This document shows, piece after piece, positions 38,160 through 47,855 of a stretch of 64,000 nucleotides of DNA; within the stretch, counting starts at the first letter, position 1; each line of letters begins with the position of its first letter. The DNA comes from Oxalobacter sp. (lineage in GTDB: Bacteria; Pseudomonadota; Gammaproteobacteria; Burkholderiales; Burkholderiaceae_D). The DNA lies in NCBI GenBank assembly GCA_018384065.1, contig JAHAYL010000004.1, forward strand, positions 1 through 64,000, in the 5' to 3' direction. Below the pieces are notes generated by a model that saw only the letters and a list, made by a program, of their open reading frames with translations, ran no database searches and was not told the DNA's origin. Position numbers and translations under genes: made by a program.

Positions 38160-39629
38160 ATGCAGTATATCTCTACCCGTGCCACAGGGAATGGTGGTGA
38201 AAAACGCACATTCTCACAGATCCTGCTTGAAGGCTTGGCGCCGGATGGCGGACTGTATATGCCGGTCAGTTATCCATCGGTTTCTGAACAGGAGCTGGAT
38301 GCCTGGCGTTCCCTGTCTTATGCGGGACTGGCTTTTGAAATCCTCAAAAAATTTGCGGACGATATCCCTGAAGCCGACCTGAGGGCGTTGACGGAAAAGA
38401 CCTACACTGCGGAAGTGTACAAGAATGTCCGCCCAGGAGATGATGCCGCTGTCATTACACCGCTCCGCACCTTGGAAGACAAGGACGGGAAAAAGCTGAT
38501 GCTGATGGGGCTTTCCAATGGTCCGACACTGGCTTTCAAGGACATGGCGATGCAGATGCTGGGCAGCTTGTTTGAATATGAACTCAAGCGCCAGGATACT
38601 GAGCTGAATATCCTGGGAGCGACTTCTGGCGATACCGGCAGCGCGGCGGAATATGCGATGCGGGGCAGGAAAGGCATCCGCGTCTTCATGCTGTCGCCTT
38701 ACCAGAAGATGAGTGCGTTCCAGACCGCGCAGATGTTCAGCCTTCAGGATCCCAATATCTTCAATATCGCAGTCAAGGGTGTTTTCGATGACTGCCAGGA
38801 TATCGTCAAGGCGGTTTCCAATGACCTGGCATTCAAGGCCAGACAGAAAATCGGTACGGTCAATTCCATCAACTGGGCACGTGTCGTGGCACAGGTAGTC
38901 TATTATTTCCGCGCCTATCTGATGGCGACAGGAAACAGCCGGCAGAAGGTTTCCTTTACCGTCCCTTCCGGCAATTTCGGCAATATCTGCGCCGGGCATA
39001 TCGCCCGCATGATGGGGCTGCCGATTGACCGTCTGGTTGTCGCGACCAATGAAAACGATGTATTGGATGAGTTTTTCAGGACAGGTGTCTATCGGGTACG
39101 TGGTTCAGCGGAAACCCTGCATACCAGCAGTCCTTCGATGGATATTTCCAAGGCATCCAATTTTGAACGGTTCATCTATGACCTGCTTGGCAGGGACAGC
39201 CAGCGGGTGGCGCAGCTTTTCCGCCAGATCGAGGTCAAGGGCAGTTTTGACCTGTCTGGACGTCCTGGCAGCGATGGCGATGAGTTTGCCAAGGTTGGGC
39301 AGTTCGGTTTTGAATCTGGCAAGTCCACCCATGCAGACCGCATCCAGACCATCCGTTTTGTTGAAAAGGCGTTTGGCATCACGATTGATACGCATACCGC
39401 TGACGGGGTCAAGGTCGCACGCGAACACCAGCAGGCAGATGTGCCGATGATTGTCCTTGAAACTGCCCAGGCGGCGAAATTCAATGAAACCATTAACGAG
39501 GCATTGGGCAGGGATGCTGACCGCCCGGCTGGGTTCGAGCATCTGGAAGAATTGCCGCAGCGTTTCACTCTCATGCCGGTCGATGCGGCGGAAGTCAAGC
39601 AGTACATCGCGGAAAAAACCGGACTGTGA
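38160..39629 (+). CDS. thrC: Threonine synthase
   Basis: 489 residues, the longer PLP fold-type II form typical of proteobacteria. The PLP lysine is K127 in GPTLAFKDMAMQ, and the phosphate-binding loop is LGATSGDTGSAAEYA. It starts MQYISTRATGNGG. It converts O-phosphohomoserine to threonine. The usual upstream partner hom is not present: the upstream neighbour is the divergent nadE, 203 bp away, with no clear promoter that I can name. Downstream moeA begins 12 bp after the stop, so the two are probably cotranscribed. Confidence 0.96.
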   Translation: MQYISTRATGNGGEKRTFSQILLEGLAPDGGLYMPVSYPSVSEQELDAWRSLSYAGLAFEILKKFADDIPEADLRALTEKTYTAEVYKNVRPGDDAAVITPLRTLEDKDGKKLMLMGLSNGPTLAFKDMAMQMLGSLFEYELKRQDTELNILGATSGDTGSAAEYAMRGRKGIRVFMLSPYQKMSAFQTAQMFSLQDPNIFNIAVKGVFDDCQDIVKAVSNDLAFKARQKIGTVNSINWARVVAQVVYYFRAYLMATGNSRQKVSFTVPSGNFGNICAGHIARMMGLPIDRLVVATNENDVLDEFFRTGVYRVRGSAETLHTSSPSMDISKASNFERFIYDLLGRDSQRVAQLFRQIEVKGSFDLSGRPGSDGDEFAKVGQFGFESGKSTHADRIQTIRFVEKAFGITIDTHTADGVKVAREHQQADVPMIVLETAQAAKFNETINEALGRDADRPAGFEHLEELPQRFTLMPVDAAEVKQYIAEKTGL

Positions 39630-39640
39630 CGGGAACGGTG

Positions 39641-40858
39641 ATGCCGATGCTGACGGTTGAAGAGGCATATGCCGTCCTGCAGGGGAATGCCAGGCGGATT
39701 ACAGAGACCGAAGAAGTGGTGCTGGATGATGCGGCAGGGCGTGTCCTTGCGGAAGACATCCATTCAGGCATTGCTGTACCCTCAGCGGATAATTCTGCGA
39801 TGGATGGCTACGCTTTCAGGTATGCCGATGCAGCAGAAGGGCTGGTGTTGACGGTTTCGCAGCGGATTCCGGCTGGCAGCCATGGACATCAGCTGCATCC
39901 CGGGGAGGCGGCGAGGATTTTTACCGGTGCGCCGATGCCGGAAGGTGCCGATACGGTTGTCCGTCAGGAATGGTGCACTGTCCGGGATGGCAGGTTGATG
40001 TTTTCCCAGATGCCTGGACAGGGGGATGCTGTCCGGCATGCCGGGGAAGATATCCAGAAGGGTGCTTTGGTCCTGAAAACAGGGACACTGCTTCAGGCGC
40101 AGCATCTCGGGCTGGTGGCTTCCATCGGCAGGACAAAAGTGACAGTGCTGCGCCGTTTAAGGGTGGCATTGCTGGTGACTGGCAGTGAACTGACTGAACC
40201 CGGTGAGGCACTGTCACCCGGGAAGATTTACAACTCGAACCAGACCTTGCTGAAAACCCTGCTGACGGGCTTGGGCTGTATTGTCACGGTTTATGGCATC
40301 GTGCCCGATGACCTTGAAGTCACCCGTGCAAAACTCACCGAGGCTGCACAGGGGCATGATTTCGTCCTGACATCCGGCGGAGTGTCTGTCGGCGAGGAAG
40401 ACCATATCCGTCCTGTCATCCAGCAGGAGGGAACCATCCATTTCTGGCGCATCGCCGTGAAACCGGGCAAGCCGGTCGTTTATGGGGAATTGAAGTCTCC
40501 GCAGGGGATGACCGGTGTTCCTGTCATTGGGCTGCCGGGCAATCCTGTTTCTGTTTTTGTGACATTCCTGCTGTTTGTCCGTCCTTTCCTCCTGAAAATG
40601 CAGGGTGTCGATGCGTCATTGCCATCCGGTTTCTGGCTGAGAAGTGCTGATGCTTACGCCAGTTCAGATGACCGTCGGGAATTCCTGCGTGCAAGGCTGA
40701 ACCAGGACAATGAAGTTGAGCTTTATCCGAACCAAAGTTCAGGCGTCCTCTCATCCATGGTCTGGGGGGACGGTCTGGTCGATAACCCTGCTGGCAATCC
40801 AATCAGGAAAGGGGACCTTGTCAGGTTCATCCCGTTCAGTGCATTCTTCCATCTATGA
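39641..40858 (+). CDS. moeA: Molybdopterin molybdenumtransferase MoeA
   Basis: 405 residues from the ATG at 39641 (MPMLTVEEAYAVLQ); an in-frame GTG at 39626 would overlap the thrC stop, and the ATG at 39647 is another option. MoeA inserts molybdate into adenylylated molybdopterin. Family motifs: VPSADNSAMDGYAFR, GAPMPEGADTVVRQE, VALLVTGSEL, the molybdate-binding loop LTSGGVSVGEEDHI, and GLPGNPVSVFVTF. The last part is a beta-barrel domain IV. It is overlapped 4 bp by moaD. Confidence 0.95.
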   Translation: MPMLTVEEAYAVLQGNARRITETEEVVLDDAAGRVLAEDIHSGIAVPSADNSAMDGYAFRYADAAEGLVLTVSQRIPAGSHGHQLHPGEAARIFTGAPMPEGADTVVRQEWCTVRDGRLMFSQMPGQGDAVRHAGEDIQKGALVLKTGTLLQAQHLGLVASIGRTKVTVLRRLRVALLVTGSELTEPGEALSPGKIYNSNQTLLKTLLTGLGCIVTVYGIVPDDLEVTRAKLTEAAQGHDFVLTSGGVSVGEEDHIRPVIQQEGTIHFWRIAVKPGKPVVYGELKSPQGMTGVPVIGLPGNPVSVFVTFLLFVRPFLLKMQGVDASLPSGFWLRSADAYASSDDRREFLRARLNQDNEVELYPNQSSGVLSSMVWGDGLVDNPAGNPIRKGDLVRFIPFSAFFHL

Positions 40859-41112
40859 GGATCCATCTCCGTTTTTTTGCAGGTATCCGTGAACAGCTGG
40901 GGATTTCCGAAGAAACCCTGGTCCTGCCAGATACTGTCAGGACAGTCGGGCAGCTGCGCCGGTTCCTGATGACACGTGGGGCTGTCTGGCAGGAAGCCCT
41001 GTCCTATGACCGTCCTGTCCGGATGGCATGCCGTTTCGAGATGGCTGATGATGGGACAGCGTTGACAGAAGGGTGCGAAGTGGCATTCTTTCCCCCGGTT
41101 ACAGGTGGATAG
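40855..41112 (+). CDS. moaD: Molybdopterin synthase sulfur-carrier subunit MoaD
   Basis: 85 residues, ubiquitin-like beta-grasp fold ending in the essential GG (VAFFPPVTGG). The terminal glycine carries the thiocarboxylate used to build the dithiolene. It overlaps the moeA end by 4 bp. Its partner moaE, which normally follows at once in Burkholderiales, is not here but at 58336-58797, about 17 kb away on the same strand. Confidence 0.94.
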   Translation: MRIHLRFFAGIREQLGISEETLVLPDTVRTVGQLRRFLMTRGAVWQEALSYDRPVRMACRFEMADDGTALTEGCEVAFFPPVTGG

Positions 41113-41117
41113 CCTGT

Positions 41118-41741
41118 TCAGGCATACCGCCATTTCTCGGCTTGGACACTTGTCGGTGCAGAATGTCCTGACAGCAGCACAGTATCTTCAGGCAATTGCA
41201 GGATTTTTGACCGAATACTGTGCATCAGCCACCTGCCATTGCCAGTCGGATATCCGTCGTTCCCTGGACTTCCCTTGAAAATCGTGTCCCCGACAAATGC
41301 AGCATGATGGTCAGGGGAATACAATGTGGATGAATCCAATGTATGCCCAGGCGTGTGGATGACCTGTAATGACAGGCTGTTGCTTTTGTCCAGATGCAGG
41401 ACATCGCCATCCCTGAAGTAATTGGCATGGTGAATCCGGATATCAGGACCACAGAACCGGGAAAGGTTGACACCGGGGTCTTCCAGATAAGTTTTCCCAT
41501 ACTCATGAATCATGACAGGGATATCCAAGGTCTGTTGAAGTGCCGGGACGGCACCGAAATGGTCGAAATGGCCATGTGTCAACAGGATTTTCTCAATAGT
41601 CCAGTGCTGTTGCTCAATCAGCCGTAGGAGCCGGTTGGCTTCAGCACCGGGGTCAATCAAGAAACCATGGCTGCTCTGTTCATCAATCAGGAAATAACAG
41701 TTAGTTGTAAAAACGCCCGTAACAGGCAAGGTGGCAATCAT
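41118..41741 (-). CDS. MBL-fold metallo-hydrolase (YcbL/GloB-like)
   Basis: 207 residues. The zinc motif is LLTHGHFDHFGA (HxHxDH), with VIHTPGHTLDSS, FVGDTIFKGSPGN and a last histidine in LLSGHSAPTS. The short length without a C-terminal helical domain places it with YcbL-type glyoxalase-II-like thioesterases. Cytoplasmic. The start overlaps the stop of the upstream frnE-type gene by 4 bp (41738-41741), so both are one operon and possibly linked in thiol metabolism. The gene is convergent with moaD, with only 5 bp between the stops. Confidence 0.9.
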   Translation of the reverse strand: MIATLPVTGVFTTNCYFLIDEQSSHGFLIDPGAEANRLLRLIEQQHWTIEKILLTHGHFDHFGAVPALQQTLDIPVMIHEYGKTYLEDPGVNLSRFCGPDIRIHHANYFRDGDVLHLDKSNSLSLQVIHTPGHTLDSSTLYSPDHHAAFVGDTIFKGSPGNDGYPTGNGRWLMHSIRSKILQLPEDTVLLSGHSAPTSVQAEKWRYA

Positions 41742-42451
41742 TTGTGGCCACCGATGAAACAGCCTTCCGGTGTGCAGTAGGTTCCCTGCATCTTTTCCTT
41801 AACCAGTTTCTCTTCTTCCAGCAGTTCCGCCAAGATGGGTTTCATCTGTTCGACAGGCATTGCTCCAGGAATGGTGTATTTTTCTGCCAGGACAAAGTAG
41901 GGGACACCATGGATACCGTATTCCTGTGCCTGTTTTTCATCCTGCCGGACATCATCCACATAATCGTCGGATGCCAGCATGGTACGGACTTCTGTTTCAT
42001 CCAGACCTTCTGAGACAGCAATGTGGACCAGGACTTCAGGATCAGCCAGTTCCAGGTTTTCTGTGAAATAAGCCCGATAAAGGCGTTCAGACAATCTGTC
42101 TGCCAATGTCCTGTCGGGTTTGTCCTGTGCCAGTTTTGTCAGCCGGTGTGCATCAAAGGTACTGGTATAGCGGGTCTGCCCGTAATTGAAATCCAGTCCT
42201 GCCTTTTTGCCGGTCTCATCGATCTGCTGGATGCGTTTTGCAGCCATTGCTTTGGTCAGCCCATATTTCGTGGCAAAGCGGTCAACGGTGGTGCCGGTAT
42301 AGTCCTTGCTGGCATAAGGGTTCAGTTCAAATGCTTTCATTTCAACCTCAACAGATTGTGCCGAGCCCAGTGCTTCAAGCGCCTGTTTCAGATGGGTTTC
42401 ACCGATATAGCAGTAGGGGCAGGCGTAGTCAGACCAGTAGGTGATTTTCAT
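41738..42451 (-). CDS. DsbA-family oxidoreductase (FrnE-like)
   Basis: 237 residues, cytoplasmic (no signal peptide). The thioredoxin-fold active site is C11-P-Y-C14 in SDYACPYCYIGETHLKQA. The cis-proline is in GIHGVPYFVLAEKYTIPGA. A central helical insertion (about 50-160) is of the FrnE/2-hydroxychromene isomerase type. FrnE-type proteins handle disulfides under oxidative stress. A cysteine-containing tail (GTYCTPEGCF) is present near the C-terminus, as in the FrnE of Deinococcus, where a second motif contributes. It is divergent from the TetR gene, and the paired operators lie between them. Confidence 0.92.
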   Translation of the reverse strand: MKITYWSDYACPYCYIGETHLKQALEALGSAQSVEVEMKAFELNPYASKDYTGTTVDRFATKYGLTKAMAAKRIQQIDETGKKAGLDFNYGQTRYTSTFDAHRLTKLAQDKPDRTLADRLSERLYRAYFTENLELADPEVLVHIAVSEGLDETEVRTMLASDDYVDDVRQDEKQAQEYGIHGVPYFVLAEKYTIPGAMPVEQMKPILAELLEEEKLVKEKMQGTYCTPEGCFIGGHK

Positions 42452-42465
42452 TGCTTATCCTTAAA

Positions 42466-42538
42466 AATAAAACACGTTCTATTTGCAAGTGTAACAAGGA
42501 TATGGTACATATGCAATAAAAATTGAACATGTTTTATT
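42466..42538. promoter_or_regulatory. Paired inverted operators between frnE-type and TetR genes
   Basis: Two 19-bp elements lie in opposite orientation: AATAAAACACGTTCTATTT (42466-42484) and AAATTGAACATGTTTTATT (42520-42538). The second reversed matches the first at 17 of 19 bases. Each contains the near-palindromic core AACAYGTT. They lie 15 bp and 12 bp from the two divergent start codons, so one bound TetR dimer per element could repress both genes. The assignment is inference from symmetry and position. Confidence 0.78.
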
Positions 42539-42550
42539 AAGGGTGGGAAA

Positions 42551-43171
42551 ATGAACAGGATCGGTCGGCCAAGGAAAGACAGTCAGCCTGTTGATAACCG
42601 TCAGAAAATCATCCGGGCAACGGTTGACCTGATCAGGCGCCGGGGGGCTGGCGCTGTCACGGTGCGCAATGTCTGTGAATGGGCGGAAGTGTCTATCGGG
42701 ACGTTCTACCATTATTTCAGGAACAAGGATGACCTGACGATGTATTTCATCAAGGATACGTCATGGGATGCCATTGCCTGGGACAGTCCATTGTCGGATA
42801 TTGCCGGACGGATTACCGAACTGTATATGCATCTGGTCAAGCGCTACGTTGAGCTGGGCAAGGATTTCATGAAAAGTTTCTACACCGCAGACAACCAGGC
42901 GCTGTCGGCTTACATGGGACAGGTGGACGGCGGATTCTCTGATGGGACTGTTATGGCATTCTGTGAACAGCAGCTCAATCTGGCTATGCAGCAGGGGATC
43001 CTCAAGGCTGGTTTTGATACCCATGAAGCCAGCGAAGACATCTGTACGGTTGTCAAAGGCTGTGTCTTTGAATGGTGCCTGTCGCAGGATGATATTGCTG
43101 TCGATCAGGTGATGTACCGGATATTGCAGCGTTATTTCGCCAGTGCCATGGCCGGTGTAAACAGGGTGTGA
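42551..43171 (+). CDS. TetR/AcrR-family transcriptional regulator
   Basis: 206 residues. The N-terminal helix-turn-helix is canonical: RQKIIRATVDLIRRRGAGAV then VCEWAEVSIGTFYHYFRNKD. The ligand-binding half (about 65-206) is helical and has four cysteines, two of them in EDICTVVKGCVFEWCLS, which would allow redox sensing. This is notable because it probably controls a DsbA-family gene. It is followed 4 bp later by a nucleotide-binding oxidoreductase gene, likely cotranscribed. Confidence 0.92.
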   Translation: MNRIGRPRKDSQPVDNRQKIIRATVDLIRRRGAGAVTVRNVCEWAEVSIGTFYHYFRNKDDLTMYFIKDTSWDAIAWDSPLSDIAGRITELYMHLVKRYVELGKDFMKSFYTADNQALSAYMGQVDGGFSDGTVMAFCEQQLNLAMQQGILKAGFDTHEASEDICTVVKGCVFEWCLSQDDIAVDQVMYRILQRYFASAMAGVNRV

Positions 43172-43175
43172 TGAA

Positions 43176-43841
43176 ATGAAAGCGCTTGTCATCGGTGCCA
43201 CAGGGGCAACAGGGCGTGACTTGGTTGGAAAGCTGCTTGAAGATGATGCTTTCCAGACGGTTGAGATTTTTGTCAGGCGGTCAGTGGACTGGACATATCC
43301 CAAGTTGAGGGTACATGTCATTGATTTCAGCCAGCCTGAAAGCTGGCAGTCATTGGTTGCCGGGGATGTGCTGTTTTCGTGCCTGGGAACAACCTTGAAA
43401 ACAGCAGGCAGCAAGGCTGCACAGTGGAAGATTGATTATGACTACCAGCTGGATTTTGCCAAAGTGGCAGCTGCCAATCAGGTACCGGATTATGTATTGG
43501 TTTCTTCTATCGGTGCTTCTGCTGAGTCAAAAGTGTTCTACAGCCGGATGAAAGGGATGCTGGATGATGCCGTCCAGACACTGTCTTTCAAGCGGATATT
43601 CATTTTCAGGCCACCTTCATTGATCCGGAAAGGGTCGACACGCTGGGTTGAGAAAGTCAGTGTGAAACTGCTGAAAGTGCTGAATGCGTTCGGTCTGATG
43701 AAAAGCTACCGGCCGTTGGAAACGGAAAAGCTGGCACAGGCGATGATTGATGCAGTCAAGTCGGACAGGGCAGGGATTCAGGTCATCACTTCTGACGGGA
43801 TACAGGCGATGGTCAACCGGCATACCGTGCGGAATCCCTGA
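43176..43841 (+). CDS. NAD(P)-binding oxidoreductase (atypical short-chain dehydrogenase)
   Basis: 221 residues. Rossmann start KALVIGATGATGRDLVGKLL, then VLFSCLGTTLKTAGSKAAQW, YVLVSSIGASAESKVFYSRM (YxxxK-like FYSRMKG) and IFIFRPPSLI. This is the HIM1/SDR_a5-like group of small oxidoreductases. Substrate unknown. It forms a two-gene unit with the TetR gene and ends just before a hairpin shared with rpmG. Confidence 0.85.
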   Translation: MKALVIGATGATGRDLVGKLLEDDAFQTVEIFVRRSVDWTYPKLRVHVIDFSQPESWQSLVAGDVLFSCLGTTLKTAGSKAAQWKIDYDYQLDFAKVAAANQVPDYVLVSSIGASAESKVFYSRMKGMLDDAVQTLSFKRIFIFRPPSLIRKGSTRWVEKVSVKLLKVLNAFGLMKSYRPLETEKLAQAMIDAVKSDRAGIQVITSDGIQAMVNRHTVRNP

Positions 43842-43851
43842 GCCGGAAACA

Positions 43852-43877
43852 GAAAAGCCGGCAAGAATGCCGGCTTC
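43852..43877. terminator. Terminator between the oxidoreductase gene and rpmG
   Basis: The stem AGCCGGCA (43856-43863) / TGCCGGCT (43868-43875) has a 4-base loop. Read on the minus strand it is followed by a TTTT run, so it fits best as the rpmBG terminator; the plus-strand tail is TTCTG. Confidence 0.75.
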
Positions 43878-43899
43878 TGTCACCTTGGAAGACACCTGA

Positions 43900-44067
43900 T
43901 CATTTGATCTTGGTTTCCTTGTACAGGACGTGCTTTCTTGCCTTGGGGTCAAACTTCGTGATTTCCAGCTTGCCCGGGGTGGTGCGTTTGTTCTTGGTGG
44001 TCGTATAGAAATGACCGGTACCTGCTGTGGATTCCAGCTTGATTTTTTCTCTGCCTGCTTTAGCCAT
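43900..44067 (-). CDS. rpmG: 50S ribosomal protein L33
   Basis: 55 residues. It translates as [20 protein letters not shown] followed by [20 protein letters not shown] and a tail ending YKETKIK, the L33 of proteobacteria. No CxxC pair is present, so this is the zinc-free (C-minus) form. The AGGAGT ahead of the ATG supports the start. It lies 31 bp behind rpmB, the standard rpmB-rpmG operon. Confidence 0.96.
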   Translation of the reverse strand: MAKAGREKIKLESTAGTGHFYTTTKNKRTTPGKLEITKFDPKARKHVLYKETKIK

Positions 44068-44098
44068 GTCAGAAACTCCTCAGAAATTCAGATGATGA

Positions 44099-44335
44099 TC
44101 AGATTTTTTCGCCGCGTGCGCGCATGTCTGCGAGGACAGCCTCGATGCCGAGCTTGTCGATGATGCGGAGTCCGGCATTGGAGATGCGCAGGGAGACCCA
44201 GCGGTTTTCAGATTCGACGAAGAAACGGCGGCGGTGCAGGTTGGGCATGAAGCGGCGTTTGCTGACGTTGTGGGCGTGAGAGATCTTGTGACCGGATACA
44301 CGTTTTTTCCCGGTGACCTGAAAGACACGAGCCAT
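44099..44335 (-). CDS. rpmB: 50S ribosomal protein L28
   Basis: 78 residues, exact family length: [20 protein letters not shown], then [20 protein letters not shown] and [21 protein letters not shown]28 binds 23S rRNA in the large subunit. A CTGGAGG lies 8 bases ahead of the ATG. First gene of the rpmB-rpmG operon, divergent from guaB. Confidence 0.97.
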   Translation of the reverse strand: MARVFQVTGKKRVSGHKISHAHNVSKRRFMPNLHRRRFFVESENRWVSLRISNAGLRIIDKLGIEAVLADMRARGEKI

Positions 44336-44369
44336 TGTAAATACCTCCAGAAAAGATTAAGAAGCCGCA

Positions 44370-44398
44370 ATTCTATCGGCATGAATCCAAAAAAGCAA
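44370..44398 (-). promoter_or_regulatory. Candidate rpmB promoter
   Basis: On the minus strand, TTGCTT (44398-44393), a 17-bp spacer and TAGAAT (44375-44370) stand about 35 bp ahead of the rpmB start. The -10 box and spacing are good, the -35 match is partial. Confidence 0.5.
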
Positions 44399-44434
44399 GA
44401 AAAATCCAATGAAAACATGATATTGTATGGATTA

Positions 44435-44467
44435 ATTGTATCTTAATTTTTTGTATAAAGATACAAT
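44435..44467. promoter_or_regulatory. Inverted repeat in the rpmB-guaB divergent region
   Basis: A perfect 10-bp inverted repeat ATTGTATCTT (44435-44444) / AAGATACAAT (44458-44467) with a 13-bp AT-rich spacer stands 67 bp behind the candidate rpmB -10 region. TTGTAT is repeated singly at about 44422 and 44452. A TATAAT at 44608-44613, 28 bp before the guaB start, is the likely guaB -10 box. I do not know a regulator for this repeat. Confidence 0.5.
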
Positions 44468-44472
44468 CTTGA

Positions 44473-46113
<1,641 letters not shown>

Positions 46114-46121
46114 TTGGATGG

Positions 46122-46148
46122 AAAAGGCAGGTTTTCCTGCCTTTTTTT
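46122..46148 (+). terminator. Terminator between guaB and guaA
   Basis: The stem AAAAGGCAGG (46122-46131) pairs with CCTGCCTTTT (46136-46145) with a TTTT loop and a T run. The genes can be uncoupled here, so part of guaA transcription must read through or start in the 30 bp that remain. Confidence 0.9.
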
Positions 46149-46181
46149 ATCACCGTTGTCCTCTTTTTCATGGGAATTGTC

Positions 46182-47789
46182 ATGCATTCCAAGATACTCA
46201 TACTCGATTTTGGTTCCCAGGTCACCCAGTTGATTGCACGCCGTGTCCGTGAAGCCGGCGTCTTCTCTGAAGTGGTGCCTTATGATGTTGAACCTGGATT
46301 CATCCAGGATTATGCCAAGGATGGTGCGTTGAAAGGCATCATCCTGTCAGGTGGTCCAAACAGTGTGACCGAGGGTGATACCCCACGTGTCCAGCAGATT
46401 GTCTTTGAACTCGGCGTCCCGGTCTTGGGTATCTGTTATGGGATGCAGGCCATGGCTGCGCAGCTTGGCGGAAAGGTTGAGAATGGCAAGGTCCGTGAAT
46501 TCGGCTATGCCGAAGTCATCACCCAGACAAGCAGCAGATTGTTTGATGGCATTGCAGATGCTGTCCGCCAGGATGGTTCTGCGATGCTGAAAGTCTGGAT
46601 GAGCCATGGGGATAAAGTGACCGCTTTGCCAAACGGTTTCAAGGTTGTGTTGTCCAATGAGGCCTGTCCAGTTGCCAGCATGGCAGATGAATCCCGTGGT
46701 TTCTATGCTGTCCAGTTCCATCCAGAAGTCACCCATACTATCCAGGGTAAAGCTATCCTGAACCGTTTTGTCCATGACATCTGTGGCTGCCAGTCAGACT
46801 GGAACATGCCGGATTATGTCAGCGAAGCTGTTGAGGCCATCCGTCAGGAAGTTGGCAAGGATGATGTCATCCTGGGGCTGTCCGGTGGGGTTGATTCCAG
46901 CGTTGCCGCCGCGTTGATCCATCGGGCGATTGGTGACCAGCTGACCTGTGTCTTTGTCGACCATGGCCTGCTGCGCCTCAATGAAGGCAAGATGGTCATG
47001 GATATGTTTGCCCGCAACTTGGGTGTCAAAGTCATCCATGTCGATGCCTCCAACCAGTTCATGGGACAGCTTGCTGGTGTGACCGACCCTGAAGAAAAAC
47101 GGAAGATTATCGGGCGGGAATTTGTTGAGGTCTTCCAGCGGGAAGCTGGCAAGATCAAGAATGCGAAATGGCTGGCACAAGGCACCATTTACCCGGATGT
47201 CATTGAAAGCGCCGGGAAAGGGAAGAAAGGGCAGACCATCAAGAGCCATCATAATGTCGGTGGGTTACCGGACACCCTGAACCTCAAACTGTTGGAACCC
47301 CTGCGTGAACTCTTCAAGGATGAAGTCCGTGAACTTGGGTTGGCATTGGGGTTGCCGCGCGAAATGGTTTACCGCCATCCATTCCCGGGACCTGGCTTGG
47401 GGGTCCGTATCTTAGGTGAAGTCAAGAAAGAATATGCAGACCTCCTGCGTCAGGCAGATGCCATCTTCATGGAAGAACTCTGGAATACGCCGTCCGGACA
47501 AGTCTCTGACAAAGGGTATCCGATGAGCTGGTACGATGCGACCAGCCAGGCGTTCTCGGTCTTTCTGCCTGTCAAATCCGTGGGCGTGATGGGAGATGGC
47601 CGGACTTATGAATATGTTGTGGCACTGCGTGCTGTCCAGACACAGGATTTCATGACAGCGCAATGGGCGCATCTGCCACATGAGCTGTTAGGTAAAGTTT
47701 CCAACCGCATCATCAACGAAGTCCGTGGCATCAACCGCGTGGTCTATGACATTTCAGGCAAACCACCCGCCACGATTGAATGGGAATAA
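46182..47789 (+). CDS. guaA: GMP synthase (glutamine-hydrolysing)
   Basis: 535 residues from the ATG at 46182 ([20 protein letters not shown]), preferred over ATG 46170 because GGGA lies 9 bases ahead and family N-termini start here. The class I glutaminase (1-200) has C85 in [14 protein letters not shown] and the histidine-glutamate pair in [10 protein letters not shown]. The ATP-pyrophosphatase domain has the PP-loop [14 protein letters not shown]. The C-terminal dimerisation domain ends KPPATIEWE. It converts XMP to GMP. Confidence 0.97.
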   Translation: MHSKILILDFGSQVTQLIARRVREAGVFSEVVPYDVEPGFIQDYAKDGALKGIILSGGPNSVTEGDTPRVQQIVFELGVPVLGICYGMQAMAAQLGGKVENGKVREFGYAEVITQTSSRLFDGIADAVRQDGSAMLKVWMSHGDKVTALPNGFKVVLSNEACPVASMADESRGFYAVQFHPEVTHTIQGKAILNRFVHDICGCQSDWNMPDYVSEAVEAIRQEVGKDDVILGLSGGVDSSVAAALIHRAIGDQLTCVFVDHGLLRLNEGKMVMDMFARNLGVKVIHVDASNQFMGQLAGVTDPEEKRKIIGREFVEVFQREAGKIKNAKWLAQGTIYPDVIESAGKGKKGQTIKSHHNVGGLPDTLNLKLLEPLRELFKDEVRELGLALGLPREMVYRHPFPGPGLGVRILGEVKKEYADLLRQADAIFMEELWNTPSGQVSDKGYPMSWYDATSQAFSVFLPVKSVGVMGDGRTYEYVVALRAVQTQDFMTAQWAHLPHELLGKVSNRIINEVRGINRVVYDISGKPPATIEWE

Positions 47790-47800
47790 GCGGTCATCTG

Positions 47801-47837
47801 AGGCTGTTCAGGGCTTCCTGGCAGCCTCTTTGTTTTG
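47801..47837 (+). terminator. Terminator after guaA
   Basis: GAGGCTG (47801-47807) pairs with CAGCCTC (47823-47829), enclosing an inner AGG-rich/CCT pairing, and is followed by TTTGTTTTG. It ends 18 bp before the autotransporter start. Confidence 0.75.
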
Positions 47838-47855
47838 TATTTCCTTGAGGTATTG

